64,000 nucleotides of DNA from Brachionus plicatilis (GCA_010279815.1 QEOQ01000041.1:375048-439047), one strand, 5' to 3'. Counted from the first letter of the stretch, positions 45,701 to 60,300 are shown. The notes: generated from the sequence alone by a model not told the origin. Made by a program: numbers and translations.

Positions 45701-48700
45701 TTTTAAATAATTTTTTAAAGAAAAATATTTACAATTGGCGATAGTGGTAAACGGATCAATATTGGATAGAGAGATTTCTTTTGAGCTAACAGCGATTTCT
45801 CAACTTTACAGTGAATTTTTTTTTTCAATTCATGAATCAATCGAGCAGATTTATTCATTAAGTATAATTAAATATAAAGATTTTTTTTACCAATTAATTG
45901 TCTTCTTAAGACGGAAGCTACAAGAATTATTTTGGTTTCGATTCATTAAGTAATCAAGTAAATACAAAGTATTTGTATTATAATGGGTTATTTTTGATGA
46001 ATAATGCTGAATTTCTGACAAGTGAAAATTTAATTGGATTTGATATTTCTGCATCAGATTCTGGGTTAATAGAAATTTTGGTATTTTTTAAAATTTTTCA
46101 TTTTTTTCATAAATTTTTTTTGGTTTATTTAGGTACTTAGCATTGATGACTGTAAAGATCAAAACCTATGCTCTGAATACTTAAACAGAACCATGATGAT
46201 TAAAAATTATACTGTAATTGATAGAGTTAAATTATTAATCAATACAAAGGTACAAAGATACTACATTCCAAAAATAAAAATGCTTAAAAGTTATATGGTG
46301 GCATTTGAATACAATGGCGGGAATATTAAGGCTTCAGAATGTTCAGAATGCATATATTCTGATTATATCTTAAGAAAAGATGGAATATTAATCAAAGATG
46401 CAAACTATGGTACTAAAAATTATCGTTTTTTACTAAATTGTATCATAGAAACTGGATACTATGTATTTAAACTATCTGATTCTGTAAAGTATTCTCATAC
46501 AGGCGAATTTGATTTAACAGTGGGATTTAAGGATAAAACTTTAGCCGCACAAATAAATGTTACAGTCGTGGAAAGTATTAAAAAATAGAAAATAAAAAAA
46601 TTGAATGTTTATAATTTTCTTTAGAGCAATTTTTGGATTTTTATTGTAAAAATCTGATTGATCTAGAGGTGAAATGTCACATCACTGGTGTAAGTTTAGC
46701 AAGAGATACCGAATTTTTGGTAACAGGTGATTCTAATTTTATTGAATATTCGATAAATAAAACAGGTATAATTTTTAATATTAAAAAAGTATATTTTATT
46801 AGAGCAAAATTTTAGCTGTTGTTGATTTTTTTGGCATAGATTTTTTAAACTATAATGTGGTTGAATCAAATCTTTACAGGCCAATGTCCAGCGAATATAT
46901 TTTACTTAATACTGAGTTTCTTTTCGATGCTTACATGATTGGATTTAGAGTTCATGCTCTAACTTCTGGACTTCTTTATGCAAGGGTAAGAAAATTAAAA
47001 AAATTTATTTAAAAACAGGGTCATTCAAAAAATGTGATCACGTGTTCACAAATTTTTTTATCGAACGATGGTAAGGTGAACACTTTTGATCATAAAATTG
47101 ATTATGCCATCACTTGTGATCGAAAATTCGACAATATTTAAAAACTGTATCAAAACTATTTTCTGGCTTTTTAAAACATTTTTTGTTTAAGGCAAACTTT
47201 TTCATTACAAAAGAGCTAAAATCTCGAATTTTGAAGAAAAGTATGACTTTCTTCAAATGTCTTAAAAAATGAAAAAAAATGAAATTTTAGATAGTAATTA
47301 ATAATTTATTTATTTAATAAAAAATAATCTAAATTATTTAAAAATGACGATTTATTAGTGTAGGATTTTTGGTTTTAATGCGGTGAAAATTAAAAATTTG
47401 GATAAAATATTTAACATTACATGATTTTAAGACGATTTAAAGATTTCATGCTCAATTTTTATCAAGAGTTAACGGTATAACTATCATTACTTTTTTTAAA
47501 TATTTTCTCCAAATTATTTAATTGTTAGCTTAATTGATAAAATAAGAAATAGAAGCCTGTGGAAAATTGCTGGGTTTAATTATCAAAATCATTAGATTAA
47601 TTAATTTTTAAAATTTAAACCTTACTCATAATTATATATTTTATTAATTAACATCCAAACGATTGACATCTAATTTATTTAACGAAGGAAGGAAAAGGAT
47701 TTTAAGATTTTATATATTAAAATAAACTTGACAAAGCATTTCAAGTAATGACTTAGGAAAAAAATCGTTTTTCTCTTTTTAAAAAAAAAATATTTCATTT
47801 ATTTTTTGATCTTTTGATTTTGATTTCAAACTTCAATTTGCCTTCTTTTAAGTTTTCATTTGACATAAAAATAGTATTAAAAAAATAAAGACATATTAAT
47901 ATTGAGAAATTTTATTCGGGTTACAGCACATATTTGGTTTAGACTTTAAAAATTCTTGAATTTAAATCCAAGTCCAATGTTTCTTATTTTCAATTAAAAA
48001 TTTCACACTAATGATTAGAATTTATCAAACTTATCTAAAAATTTTTGGACCAAATTTTTTTGTTTACTAATTTTTCCATTTCTTTTGATTTAGATTGTTG
48101 AGTTTGGTGATATTTGCAAGGAAGCCAATTCTTCATGCGCGTCAACTTTTAAAACAGACACTATTCTTCAAAATTTAAATCCAAAACTCATTTTTTACCA
48201 ATATATCTCAAAAAATGATGACATTTTTTATTTGGACAAAAGATATGTTAAAAAAGGTTCCATGATTTTACTAAGATTTACTGATAATTTAGTGGGATAC
48301 GAAGAGAATGGAGATCATATTTATTCGGACATGTATTTGTATGGATCTCAAGTATATCCAATTTTGCCGAATACTAAATTTCGATTCATATTCAATGTCA
48401 TTATTGACCTAAAATATTATTTAACAAATATTGAATTTAGTATTATGATTCAGAAAAGAAAAGAAAAAGACACTTTAACAGCATTGATTAAATCTAAAGA
48501 TTTAAAAGAAGGCTTAACAAAAAATTTTGAAATTATTGAAAAAAGTAAAATTTTAAAAAAGGTTCTTAATAAAAATCAAATCTATAATTTTAGGACAATT
48601 TTTGGATTTGAGGTGTGCCAGCTCAAATTTTACCATTGATTGTGAAATAATAGCAGTTTCGTTTTCCAAAGACGATTCAGTAGAAATTTTGAACGGGAAT

Positions 48701-51700
48701 CAACTTATAAATATTATTCCAGTTGGAGGTAACTTATATATTAAAACAAAATAATTAATTTTGACACAATCTAAAATTTAGATCAAATAATTTCTTACTT
48801 TGGCATAGAATTTTCCCAAAAACTAAGTGCCAAATACGAAACGCCAAAAAAATTTTTTATACTTTCATCTTCAGAATTCAAATTTGATTCAAGCCTTATT
48901 GGTTTTGAGATTTATGCTAAAAAAGGATATTCTCAAGAATTAAATGTATTCCTTTAAAATTAAATAAAAAATCCATTTATTTATTTTTGAAAGCTAGGAA
49001 AATTTTTGATTTTTTTTAGATGATTTTTACCGTAATGCCTTATTTGTCATCATAGACTCTTAAAAGAAGCACATCTTTGTGGCATACGAGAAACACTGTC
49101 TCGCTCTTTTGTTAAAACATTCTTTACTTACACCTAATGCTTCAAGGGTATATTTTAAGCTTAGGGTCCGCATAAAAATCAATTTTTTTATTTTCCAGCA
49201 GATTTTAGTGAAAAATATTTTTTTTTGATTATGATTTTTGTATGCTTATGTTTTGGTTTAAGAGTCCGCAATATCGAACAAGGGAATAAAACGAGTAATT
49301 GTTTAAATTTTACAGATAAAAAAATTTTAAAACCTAATTTAAACGGGAAATTGTAGTTTATAATCAGATTTAAATGATATGCTTAAAAATTATGATTAAA
49401 ACAAGCTTTTTAAGGCATTTTTATTTCAAATTTTCAAATTGAATTTTCTAAATCTGCAAATGTTTCATGCATGAAAAATAATGCACAGTACTTTTATATG
49501 ATGTAGCATGAAAATACGTCTCCGCATTTAAGAACTATTATTTAAATAATTTTTGAGCATGATCAAAAAAATTCAATCATAAACTTCAATTTGCCATTTA
49601 AACTTATACTTCCTGATTAGTCTGCTGTTATTATCTTTTTTTATCTTTACTCATTGTTTTAAGAGAAACTTCTAGTCCAATTTTTAAGGGGTTCTTTGCT
49701 AATTAATTAAATAAACCTAATTTTAATTTATTTAAATTCTTACATTCAAAAATTGAATTATTAAAATTGGGTTGATATAAGTTTTAATGAGTCGATGCAT
49801 TTTCCAAAAATAAAGTTTTATGCTCAAAGGAAAAACTTGTTTATATAAAATTTTAATTTTTTTATGATACTTTAATTTTTAAAAATCCATAATGCAACTT
49901 CAAGGCTTTTTTCAATCGACTAGAAGAAAAAGCTAGGTTTCTCACGTCTTCTCAATCACAGGAATCCCAATACTTTTTTTATTTAGCATTTAGAAACAAC
50001 CGTAATTTTAAACTTTATTCAAAGGAATAAAATAAAATAAATGGAATTTTAATTTATTTTCAAATTATTAGATTTATTTATAAAAGATTATTGATTTTGG
50101 TGACCAATGTGGTATAGATTCATGCTCATTTTACCTTTCAAACAATATTGGATTACCCATAAACTATAACACAACTTTCACAGTTACAATTAATTTTGTG
50201 CAAGGATATAATAAAATTTTCCTAAATAGAAAAGTAAACATTAGAAAAGGATCAATGATTGGACTCAGTTATTATTATTCCAATGATTATTTTAATTTTA
50301 ATAATGAATTCTCGAACATGAGGGACTATTACATTGATAGGTTTCTTTATATTGCTTTTGGAAAGCGTTTAATGATCAGAGCATTGATAGATGAAGAATT
50401 TTATTTAATGAAGTCGGATTTTTCAATTCAAGTGCAAAATTATGGAGTATATACAATTTTTGCAAAACTCATACTAAATTCATCTAGAACAGAAAGCGTT
50501 GTCAGAAAAATTTATTTATCAGGTAAAACTGAATCTACTGAATCTAATTGCTTGGATCTAGTCAATTTCTTGATCTATTGATAATTTATTCAATAAAAAT
50601 TTTGGTTATCGAAAATTTGGATAAACAATTTTAAATAATTCACTTTTAATAAAGATCTAATTTAATATTTTTCCCTAGAAAAACAAAAATTTTTATCAAA
50701 AATGATATGACTAAAATGGCAAAACCGTCGATCAACACTGATTTCGGATAATTTTTAACTGTAAAAAATCGATCTTTTTATAAAAGTGATTGCCTTTCGC
50801 TAGATTTAATAAGACGATAATTAAACTTAAAATTTTGCTAAAAATTATCTTTTATAAAAATTTTAAGTCAAAAAATTGGGATTATAAAATTTTTTTTTGT
50901 TATACCAATTTTCTGACAAAATTTCAGCTTAAAAATATACATTAAATTTTAAATTAGAAATTAAATCATGAAATTGACAAAAAAAATTTAAATTATAAAA
51001 AAAATTAAAATTTTAAAGAAAATCTAAATTTTAAAGAAATTGACTCACAAGAAATTGATAATCCAATAAATCCTGTACCAACAAATAGAATATCAAGTAA
51101 TCTTTTTTCCCTATTTTCAAATCAATTTTTGTTTAATGTATTTATTCTAGTAAAAGAAAATACTGATCCTGCAGAAAAAATTGAATCGATTACATACCAT
51201 TCTCCAATAGCGAGCAAAGAGACTTATACAACAACGGAAATTAACAACATTGTATCTTTTATGAAAAACATGTCTTTTATTGATGAAATAATTAGTAAAT
51301 TATTTTATTTCCAGACAAATAATTTTGAAAAATTTTTATTTTTTTTAAGGTGATCATGAAATAGAAGAAATAGTAACCTTAAATTCATTTTCATCTTTAG
51401 TTCAGCTACCAATATCGGCAGCATTGGACTATTTAAAAAGCAAAATAGATATGGGAGATTGTCTGGCAAACTGTTCCAACAATGGTAGATGCAAAATAGA
51501 AAACGGACTAGCCCGATGTGTCTGTCGAAAATTTTTCATGGGAAAAATGTGCAATTTGGACATGAGAAAATGTGCAAGTAACCCGTGTCTTAATAATGGT
51601 ACATGTATAGAGTCTTTTAACTTGGACAGCTATAAATGCGACTGTGGCAATTTATTTTACGGTGAGAATTGTCAATTTAAGATAGATGTGTGCAAGAATC

Positions 51701-51948
51701 ATACATGTTCTGGAAATGGATACTGTGTTGACCAAGATGATGAACCAAAATGTGTATGTAAATATCTGTTTTCCGGTAAGAATTGTGAAATTGAGTCCGA
51801 TGAGATAAAACAAATTAAAAAAACAGTATCTGGAGCCAAAGGTGTTGCTATTGCTGCCATTGTTTTATTTTATTCGATTTTTATATTTTTTGATCTGATG
51901 AGTTTTTTTGGTAATATCGTTCAAATTTTTAAGATATTGATTAAATAA
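39717..51948 (+). CDS. Large surface protein: five copies of an unrecognised ~250-residue module, three EGF domains, membrane helix
   Basis: Eighteen predicted exons: 39717-39783, 39845-39992, 40043-40220, 40340-40790, 40845-40985, 45038-45649, 45721-45810, 45911-46080, 46133-46574, 46625-46765, 46816-46985, 48094-48544, 48594-48728, 48782-48945, 50087-50522, 51037-51096, 51151-51294, 51350-51948. Joined length 4599 nt, exactly 1533 codons. Exon 1 is a signal peptide (MNFLIFLLPMLFFTAQVFS). Each module has three exon types: A (~30-48 aa, FLDLxC…C core), C (~57 aa, YFG … F.L..SEF … LIGFE…SG.I.I) and B (~145-150 aa, C-x(5-8)-C, then a KGSM-like and a later SDY-like motif). Modules begin and end in phase 1. 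In module 2, C and B are fused in one exon (45038). The last exon has three EGF-like domains (CSNNGRC, CLNNGTC, CSGNGYC cores), then a hydrophobic helix (GVAIAAIVLFYSIFIFF) near the C-terminus. Probably extracellular and adhesive; function unknown. The exon 2/3 border is the least certain. Confidence 0.8.
40994..42149. mobile_element. hAT-like element inserted at a splice donor
   Basis: 1156 bp, non-coding. Ends AGGGTTGGGAA and TTCCCAACCCTG form the inverted repeat typical of hAT elements (usually CAGGG). It is flanked by the 8-bp duplication GTAAATTT at 40986-40993 and 42150-42157; 8 bp is the hAT signature. Many TTCGAAA words occur inside both arms. It lies in intron 5 of the surface-protein gene. 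The duplicated 8-mer is the splice donor itself. Confidence 0.85.
43079..43659. mobile_element. Tc1/mariner-type MITE with GC-rich arms
   Basis: 581 bp, flanked by TA on both sides (43077-43078, 43660-43661). Terminal inverted repeats start CAGCGGTTCTAA and continue inward for more than 150 bp with gaps, through ACGTAAC, GACCTAGCC, CCGGTCCAG-type words, TTTTTTTTGATCATGTAA and TTAAATAAATTATATTAA. The outer arms contain GGCCGGCC-type, CpG-rich DNA that is very unlike the surrounding AT-rich sequence. No coding capacity. Confidence 0.85.
44244..44555. mobile_element. Possible short TIR element
   Basis: About 312 bp. Ends GATGGCGGCTAG and, inverted, GTTAGCGGCTGG, flanked by AATATT on both sides. 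The inverted repeat is short and the flanking hexamer is itself palindromic and AT-rich, so this is tentative. Confidence 0.4.
49038..49284. mobile_element. Degenerate TIR element in intron 14
   Basis: Inverted ends share CCTTrTTyG … GACTCTTAAA over about 27 bp with roughly seven mismatches. No clear target duplication. Lies in the 1.1-kb intron between exons 14 and 15 of the surface-protein gene. Confidence 0.4.
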
Positions 51949-54364
51949 AAATAGGAATTCAATTTTTTGATAGATTTTTATTTTAAAAAATATTATTATT
52001 TCTTTTATTAGAATTAAAAATTCTATCCTGACAATAAAATTTCTTGTCTAATTATAGTTAATAAAGTTACAATTTTTTTCTCGGAATTTCCGATATTTTA
52101 TTGTCCAACAAAAATAAACTTTTTTATCAAAATAAAAATATTTTTTTAATTCGACTTTTTTTAATTGTTGCCACTAGTTACGTTAAATCCAGAAAATTTT
52201 GTATCAAATTTTTACAATATAATTTTTAGCAATAAATTTAGTTCTTGTCACAAGAACTAATAGTCCATTATTTACGGTTCCATTGAGTCCATTAACTGGG
52301 CACTTAATTTGAGTTTTTAAATTTTTTCAAAGAAAACGATAATAAAAGGAAAAATGGTGAAATATCGATAAAAAAATTAATTCTTAATTTTCATTCTTTC
52401 ATTAGGCACTATTCACCGTTTTTGTATTTAATTAATCGAACCCAAGAATTCATTAAAAAAAGTAACCTTAGTAGTTAATGTAAAAAATAATTTACCTCAA
52501 TTTTAAATATATCTAGGTTATTAATCTATCAAAAAAAATATTTAAATTTTAAAAATGCTACCGAGTCAAACTTTATTAGAAAAATAATGTATCCACTACT
52601 ATTTGATATTGATTTTGAAAAACACTTTGTTAGTCTGAGATTTCTATGTTTGAATATATACAAGAACCAGCATGTTTGATTTTGAAAACACTTCATCTGC
52701 TTTTTTAGGTTTTCTGATAATTTATTTTAGAACGTGGAAAGCTTTTAAAGAAAACTTGTTAAGAATAAAACAAATCAAAAGTTGACCATTTCAATTAATT
52801 TTTAGTTTAATCTTTCGAGAATAAAACACAACACTTTGATGGAGAAGCTCTAAATAAAAGAAAATTTTAAATTTAATTTTTTAGCAGAACAAAAAAAATT
52901 CGATTCATATAATTTAACGATAAATTTAAATGCACTTTGGCAGACTTATGCCTGCTTGTTATTTAAAGTTTTTTTTAAATTTAAGAGAACTCGAATTTAG
53001 AATTACATTTTTCTATAAATAAAATTAAAATTTTGATTTCCGTGTTTGAATTTATGAGAGTTGAAAAGAAAGTAAAATAAAAAAATATTCATAATTCAAT
53101 TTTTCAAATCATTATTTATAATTATAATGTTTAATAGTACTAAGCCCGAAAGAGAATATCATTTTTTTGTAAAAAAAATTGAACAGATATTTTCGATTGT
53201 AGCATTTTAGATTTTGTTTTTAATTTTTGATTGAAAATAATGACTTAATAAAATAATTTCACCAAAAATGTTAAATTAGTTAAGTAAATTTAACCTTAAG
53301 GTTAATTTTTATTTGAATCAAATTTTTTTAAATGTATGGATAGTGATAGACAATAAATTAAATATTTAAGCTTTTTAATATTTCTTTAACAAATAATTAT
53401 TAAAACTTGATTTTTTTTATTCCAAATTTCTAGACAAATTTAACAGTAGACTTATAAATAGTTTAAATTTTTTTGGTTTATTTAATTTCAAATTCTGAAA
53501 TTTTTTTTTTTGCATATAAGATAATAATTTAATATAATGAAAAATATAATGAAAAATTTAAATTAATTAATATTAATAAAAAAAATTCATTCATCCTTAT
53601 TCGATAATAAAATCAATTATTTTAAAACACTTGAAAAAAAGTTTAATCTTGATAAGTTAAAACAGAGTTAATTTAAGAATTTAAAAGCTCTAATTTAGCT
53701 TATTGTTATAATGAAATCTCATATACTCATAAACATTCAAATCCTTCATATCGATCGGTAGTCTTACCTTACACAAGAATATACAACCAAAAACAAAGCT
53801 AAAAACTTGAGGAAAATTTTGTACCTGAGCGCAACTTAGAGAAATAAATTGCAAGATTGTAATTTAAATTTTAAATTTAGAGTAAATATTTTTATTTTTT
53901 TGTTCAATTTTTTGAGAAAGCCTTACACACCTGAGCAAAAAAACTACACTCGATTTTATTAAAACATTTTAATGAAACTATATTGCTATTTTTATTTTTG
54001 GTGACTATTTATTTTTCCTAAATAGAGGACACACAATTTCAAAAATTTCAGCTTTTTTTTTACCACCTTTATTAGTCTTCGAATGATTAAATTTTACGTA
54101 ATATTAGCGGTAAATTTTCAACGATACAAAAAATTCAAGTACTTAATTTCTTTTATAAAGCTTTTAAATATACAAAATAAAATTGTTTGTTTTTACAATA
54201 ATTATTTATTTCAAAAGCTTCTTATTTCTCTTTGGCTCAAACACAATTCAGCTTTGTAACTATAGTTTGCCTTATTTCTCGGTAAAATATTCCGAAGCCA
54301 TTTAATAAAAAAATTCACTTGACCAAATTTTGTTTTCACAAGAAATTTAGATGTTTCCCCAAGA
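51949..54364. other. AT-rich intergenic DNA
   Basis: No gene or clear element recognised in 2.4 kb. It should contain the promoter and 5' UTR of the TPR gene, including an acceptor-like TTTAG at about 54352. Confidence 0.5.
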
Positions 54365-57300
54365 ATGCATAATGCTCAACATTTAGCCGCGAGTTCATCG
54401 CCCACAAAGTCTTCATCCTCCATTTCATCAGCTTCATCCGAGCTGATGTCAAGTTGTTCCTCGAATGGCTCTGCTTCCGGTATCAAACGAAGGCCGCACA
54501 TTAAAAAACCAACCTCTACAAATGAAGAGTCAATGAGGTCAAATAGCGAAAAATCCACAAGCAAAAACTCCAGCGAACTTCCAGAAATAGACCTAGTTCC
54601 GCCAAACACTTTGAGTTTGCATTCGCTTTGCTCAACAAATAATGATTCATTTTTAAAAGATGGTTTTCCATTCCATATCTATGATAATTTTGATGGCCTG
54701 ACTAACTATGAGTACTGTTCATTTGACACTGCTAGTTCAAGCACAAATACGCAAGAAATGGACACCATAGATCCAAGTATTGATGAAAATACCAAAAATG
54801 TGTCAAAAAATATTCGATCTCGAATTGAAAAATTGATTCTTTCTTATAAAGAAGTGAGCCAACAAGCCGGAAAAGTTCATTTTATGAATGACTTAACTTT
54901 TAATTTTGATGAAAATTTCACAGCTAACTTATTCGAAATATTTTTTACTTCCAATTATAAAGGTAAGTGCTTGTTTTTAATATAATATTAAGTCTTTCGA
55001 GGTAAAAAAAATTAAGTTTCAAGCATTCAGTTTTAAAAAAAAAAATAAGATAAAAATTGAATTCTAGTAAGCATTAAATTATGTTAAATTAAATTTTTTT
55101 TTGGATCAAAATCTATTCGAATTTGAATTAAATCAATTTTTTATTTTCAAAAATAAAATTTAGAATTTCGATGTTAAAAAAAGACTAATTTTAAACTAAA
55201 TTTTTTTAAGGAATTAAGTTCTCTGTAAAAGACTTGAAAACACATTTTTGTGATTTGATGTCTCTTAAGAGTACTTTTGTGAATAATAAAAAATCTGGTT
55301 TACACTTGAGATTAACTTTAAAAAAAAATCAATTTTTATAAACATTAAAACATTTAGACAAAATTAAAAATTTATTTTGATTTATTCCTAATTAATTAAT
55401 TTGTCTCTTTAAAAAAAAAATCAAGATTTTGCTTTAATTTATTTTAGTAAGTTAAAAAATAGTTTTTTAAATAGTTATTTAAAAGTGTATTATTTTTTTG
55501 TCTCAAATGACTTTATTCCCGATGGCTCCCGAATAAAGTCTAAAATTTTATTTTGATGAAACTAACAATGATTACTTTTTTTAGAAATTAATTTACATGC
55601 AAGATTTTCATTAAAACTCTTAAATATTGTCAAAATAATGACTTTAAAGTAATTAAATGCTTACAGATCATTTTTTTGGAAGAAAATCAATCAATCACAA
55701 AAAAATAATCAAATTATTTTTATCCAAGAATTTAAATGGGTTCTTTTTTTTAATCTCTAAAAGTTTCAACTTTTAATTTTCATATAAGCATTATTTAAAA
55801 ATAAAACTCTTTATATGTCAAAATATTGTTCAAAACAGAAAATGATTAATCCGAAAAATAATTGAGAAAAAATGGTTAACTTATATTCTAAAAATGATAT
55901 TATTTAAGCTTTTTTTTTGAAAAATATTTTTAAATAAAAATTCCTTCTAAAATATGGCGAAAGGACTCATGAGAATTTCAAATTTCCGAAGCAAACAACA
56001 AGAAATAAATGTTATTCGAGATTTATTCGAGTTAATCAACTTTGTTAGTAATGTTTGAGTAAATATTTTTTTTCAAAATTGTTTTAATTTATTTTTTAAT
56101 TAAGAAAAAAGTAAAAATATTGATCATTTTATATTTGATCTCTTCTATTTCTTATTAATTTTGACTGGATTTAGTTAAATATAATTTTTTATTCTTTTTA
56201 AAAATTCCCGGTAATTAAAATCAAGTGAAGTTCAACTAAATTAAAAAACATTATTCTAATTCAAAAATAATCTAATAAACAAATCAATATGATTGAATTT
56301 TCAGAGAGATTTTTAGTAAAATTTATTGAATTAAAATACAAAATTAAAATATCCTCAATTTAACTTTGTTTATTTATTCATTAATTTTTTTAAGTTTTAA
56401 ACTTTCGTCAAATTCAAACCGATTTAATTGAATCGAATGTAGCAAAAAATGTATTCCTAGTCTTGGCTAAACTTGGCCACGAGTGTTTTAAATTAAATTT
56501 ACTCTCAGTTTGTGAGTACCTGCTCGAGTTTGCCGTTTGTAGAGTGGACACTAATTCTAGCAAATTGAAAATTGCCACTCTTTCCACCTTGAGTGCTTGC
56601 TACTGGCGACAATCAAAGTTTGTTGAGTCAATTGATTGCATGAAAAATGAAGTCGAACTGATTGATTTTCTCAGTAACGAAGACTCGGTCAGCGATGCTT
56701 CAACCATCGTCTATTCAAATAAATACCGAATATTTGGCAACATGGCAAGTGCTTATCAAAGAATTGACAAAATTGGTGAATGTCTGAATATATTTCAGCT
56801 TCAGCTGAACCTAGCCATTGAGCTAAACGACATAAAACTGATTGTCAACACTTTAAACTCCATTGGTCTTGTACACAACAAACTCAAAGACTACCAATGT
56901 TCGCTGGACTTTTTCCAAAAATCGCTCGGAATTATACAATCGTCAGAGTCTCTTGATCACATAATCTGTCAAAGACTTTCACAAAAGCAGTACAATCTGA
57001 TCGCAGAGGCTTTTTTGAAGCTGGCCGATTATGACCAAGCAAAAGAGTATTTTGTCAAAGAGCTTGAAATTTCGGACGAAATCCAAGAGCTGCACTTTGA
57101 AATGGTCAAAGAGGAAAATCAAAATTCAGTCGTGATCGAGGACATGGAACAATTTAATTTAAATTTGTCCATAGTAACTCTTAATTTAGGATTTGTTTTT
57201 TCTAAATTAAAATCTTACCAATCGAGTCTAAAATATTACGAAAAATGTCTCGAAATTTTAAACAACAATTTTAGCTCGAGTAATCCAGAGCCTAAAACTA

Positions 57301-60300
57301 AGCAACAAACAATCGAAATCTATGGCCGGGTGTACATAGGCCTAATAAATGGCAATCTTCAATCCCAAGACAATTTACACGGCCTCTTGTACGCCCACAC
57401 AATGCTCGATTTTACCTTAAAAGAAATGGTCAAGCTAAACATGGAACAGAATCAGCTGAAGCAAGAACTGAGCGAACACTCGGACATTCCGAGCTCGACC
57501 AGCGAAATGATCTATGACCAAAGATTTAGGTATTTAAAATATTTGGAAATGTCGGCTTGTTCAAAATTAGCCACTTGTTACGCCAAGCAAGATCGTCTGA
57601 ACGACGCCTACAAGCTTTACCAGCGCGAAGCTACAATCGCTCTACAATTAAACAATGTGCTACATTTGACCAGAGCCTATTCCCACATGGCTCAAATAGA
57701 TTTTGTAAATAAAAATTATGAGCAATGCATTGATCTTTATAAACAAATATTGAATGTCATTGAACAAAAGTTGCTAAAAACTGACGAAACCGAATCCAAT
57801 AGACCAAAAGATGAGAGGTTGATTCAAATGATCTACTACACTTTGTCCAATATTGGTCTTTGTATGGAAATGATGAACAAAACCGACGAGGCTCTTCTAA
57901 TGTTCAAGGAACAATATGAAATATCCAAGTTGCTCAAAAATCTTAAGTCACAGGCAAACGCTTTGCTCAATTTGGTCAACATTTACTTGACCAAGTGTCC
58001 AACTGGCGAAAACCAAGTGCCTAGTCTAAAAGAGTCTAAAGAAGGAACGAGTCAAAGCGAGCTCATAAATTTGCTCCTCGAATTGAACCAAGTGTACATC
58101 GAGCTCGATGATTTAAATGGTCAATTTTTCACTTCCCAATGTCTTGCCTACAGCTACCACACATCTGGCAAATTTAAAAGAGCCATTGATTTTTATTTGA
58201 CTAATGTCAAAATTGGCACCAGTCTAAATCAATTGGACAATGTGAATAAATCAATTTTTAATTTGAGTTTATGCCACAAGGCGCTGGAAAACTTTGAGCA
58301 AGCTTACGAATACCAAGTAGAGTATTTGAGCAAAATAGAGAATGAGGAAAAGTCGGACTATAGAAAATTTGTATCCATGGGTCTAATGGCAGATTTGATG
58401 CTCGCAATGGGCCCCATTAATCAAGACATTTGTCAACAATGCATTCAAATGCACATAGACAGACTCAAAATAATAAAAAGCTCGTCAGAAAATTCAATCG
58501 AAAAAGCCATTAACAGCCAAAACAAGTGCAAATTAATATCAGATTGTCTGGAGGCCATATCAAAATGCTACTCTCTGTTGAATGACAATCAACAGGTTCT
58601 CAAATTCAAGCTTTTGCAGCTAGAGCTACAAAGCGAAATGGAGGCCTCAAGTGACAAGAGTGTGGCTTTGGGCAAACAAAAATGCCGACTTCTGCTAGAA
58701 ATAGGTAATATTTTCCTATTTAAATTCGATGATCCCCTGGCTGGATTCAAGCACTTTGAGCAGGCTTGGGACATGTGCAAAAATAGCGACGACATACTGC
58801 TCGAGTCCATCATACTGGGAAATCTGGGTCTGTGCAAACAAAAGGTCCAAGACTACCACTCGGCAATTGAATTTTACAAAAAGCAAATTTTCACCCTGAA
58901 CAAAAGACTGAATGCACTGGACCGGACCGACAACAACATATCGGTCACATCGGCAGATTCCAATTCCAGCAGTGAACTAGTCTACCGCATGAATTCGGAC
59001 TCGCCGGTCATTTTTAGCCCAGAAAACTTTGACACCATCAAAGAAATATGCTCAATACGCATCGATGTCGGTCGAGCCTATGCCAAATTGGCCAAGTGCA
59101 CCCACTTTTTGAGCTTTAACAAAATCAACCCACAGGCCTATCTAATAGACGCTCAAAATTTCTACCAGGAATATTGTCGCGAGTGCGAGTTCCTCTACGA
59201 CAAGTATGTCAAGTCGTTTATGATGAAGTTCAGTGAGTCTGAGACCAGCGAAAATGGCTCGGAAAAAAGCCTTGGTAATGATCTAAACCAAAAGCTCAAA
59301 GACCTGTGTGATCAAATTTACACCGATTTTGACAATAGCATATCAAAGTTGGCCATGTTCATTGCCCAGTATAAGCCCGAACGAGCAATTAGACTAAATG
59401 AAAAAAGGTCCAGACTGTTGAGTATAGTGTCACAGGCATTGCTCGATTCGCATCTACTCCTGGAGTTGAATGTGAAAATTTTCTACGAATTGGCAATTTT
59501 GCACTCAAAATTGGAAAATAACAGCGCCAAAAGCCTGGATTACTGCACCAATATAATAAATATATTTGGCGATCAAGAGTCCAGTGGGTTGGATGAAATG
59601 TATTTGGTGGAAGCGTTGGGCCTGAGCAGTGACATTAGGGTGAGCAAATTTTGGCAATCAGACCATTATGAGGAAGAGTTGAAGAGACTTGTGCAGGCCT
59701 ATAGATTAAGCTGGAGACAGGCAGGATCCAATGACAGCAAGATACTTGAGCTCAAGTACGAGTCCATGTGCAGACTGTGCTCGTTTTACCGCCGGTCCAG
59801 CCAGACCAAAGAGTGTCTGGAAGTTTTGATGGACTCGTTGGGAAAGTTTGGCCTAGAGTTTCAAAAATTGCAGGACAACCTGAACCAAAGTGACCGCAAA
59901 AGTCTCATCCTACTCCAGTATATAGAATATCTATTTTTTATACACAGAAAAATAGCGCTGATCCATTTGAGCCATGCCAGCGAAAGTCAAAATGCCAAGT
60001 CCAAGCAAATTTTATTTCTAGCTTTAAAACACGTCAACGAGTCGTTGATGCACCTGAATTATTTGAAGGAGTTCGAGTCCAGTGACGAAACCGAGCTCAG
60101 ATTGGCCAGCATCTATTGTCTGTTTGGCAAGTGTCACAAATATTTGAAAAATTCCGAAATGGAATTGGAAATGTTTGCCAATTCGCTGGACATCTATGAG
60201 AACGTGATACAGTCAAATGGGTCGAATGGCTCGCTTGATCAGTTGATCGTGAGCGATTGTTTGATCACACGAATTGATGCGAGGGGTTTTAGTCATCTTT

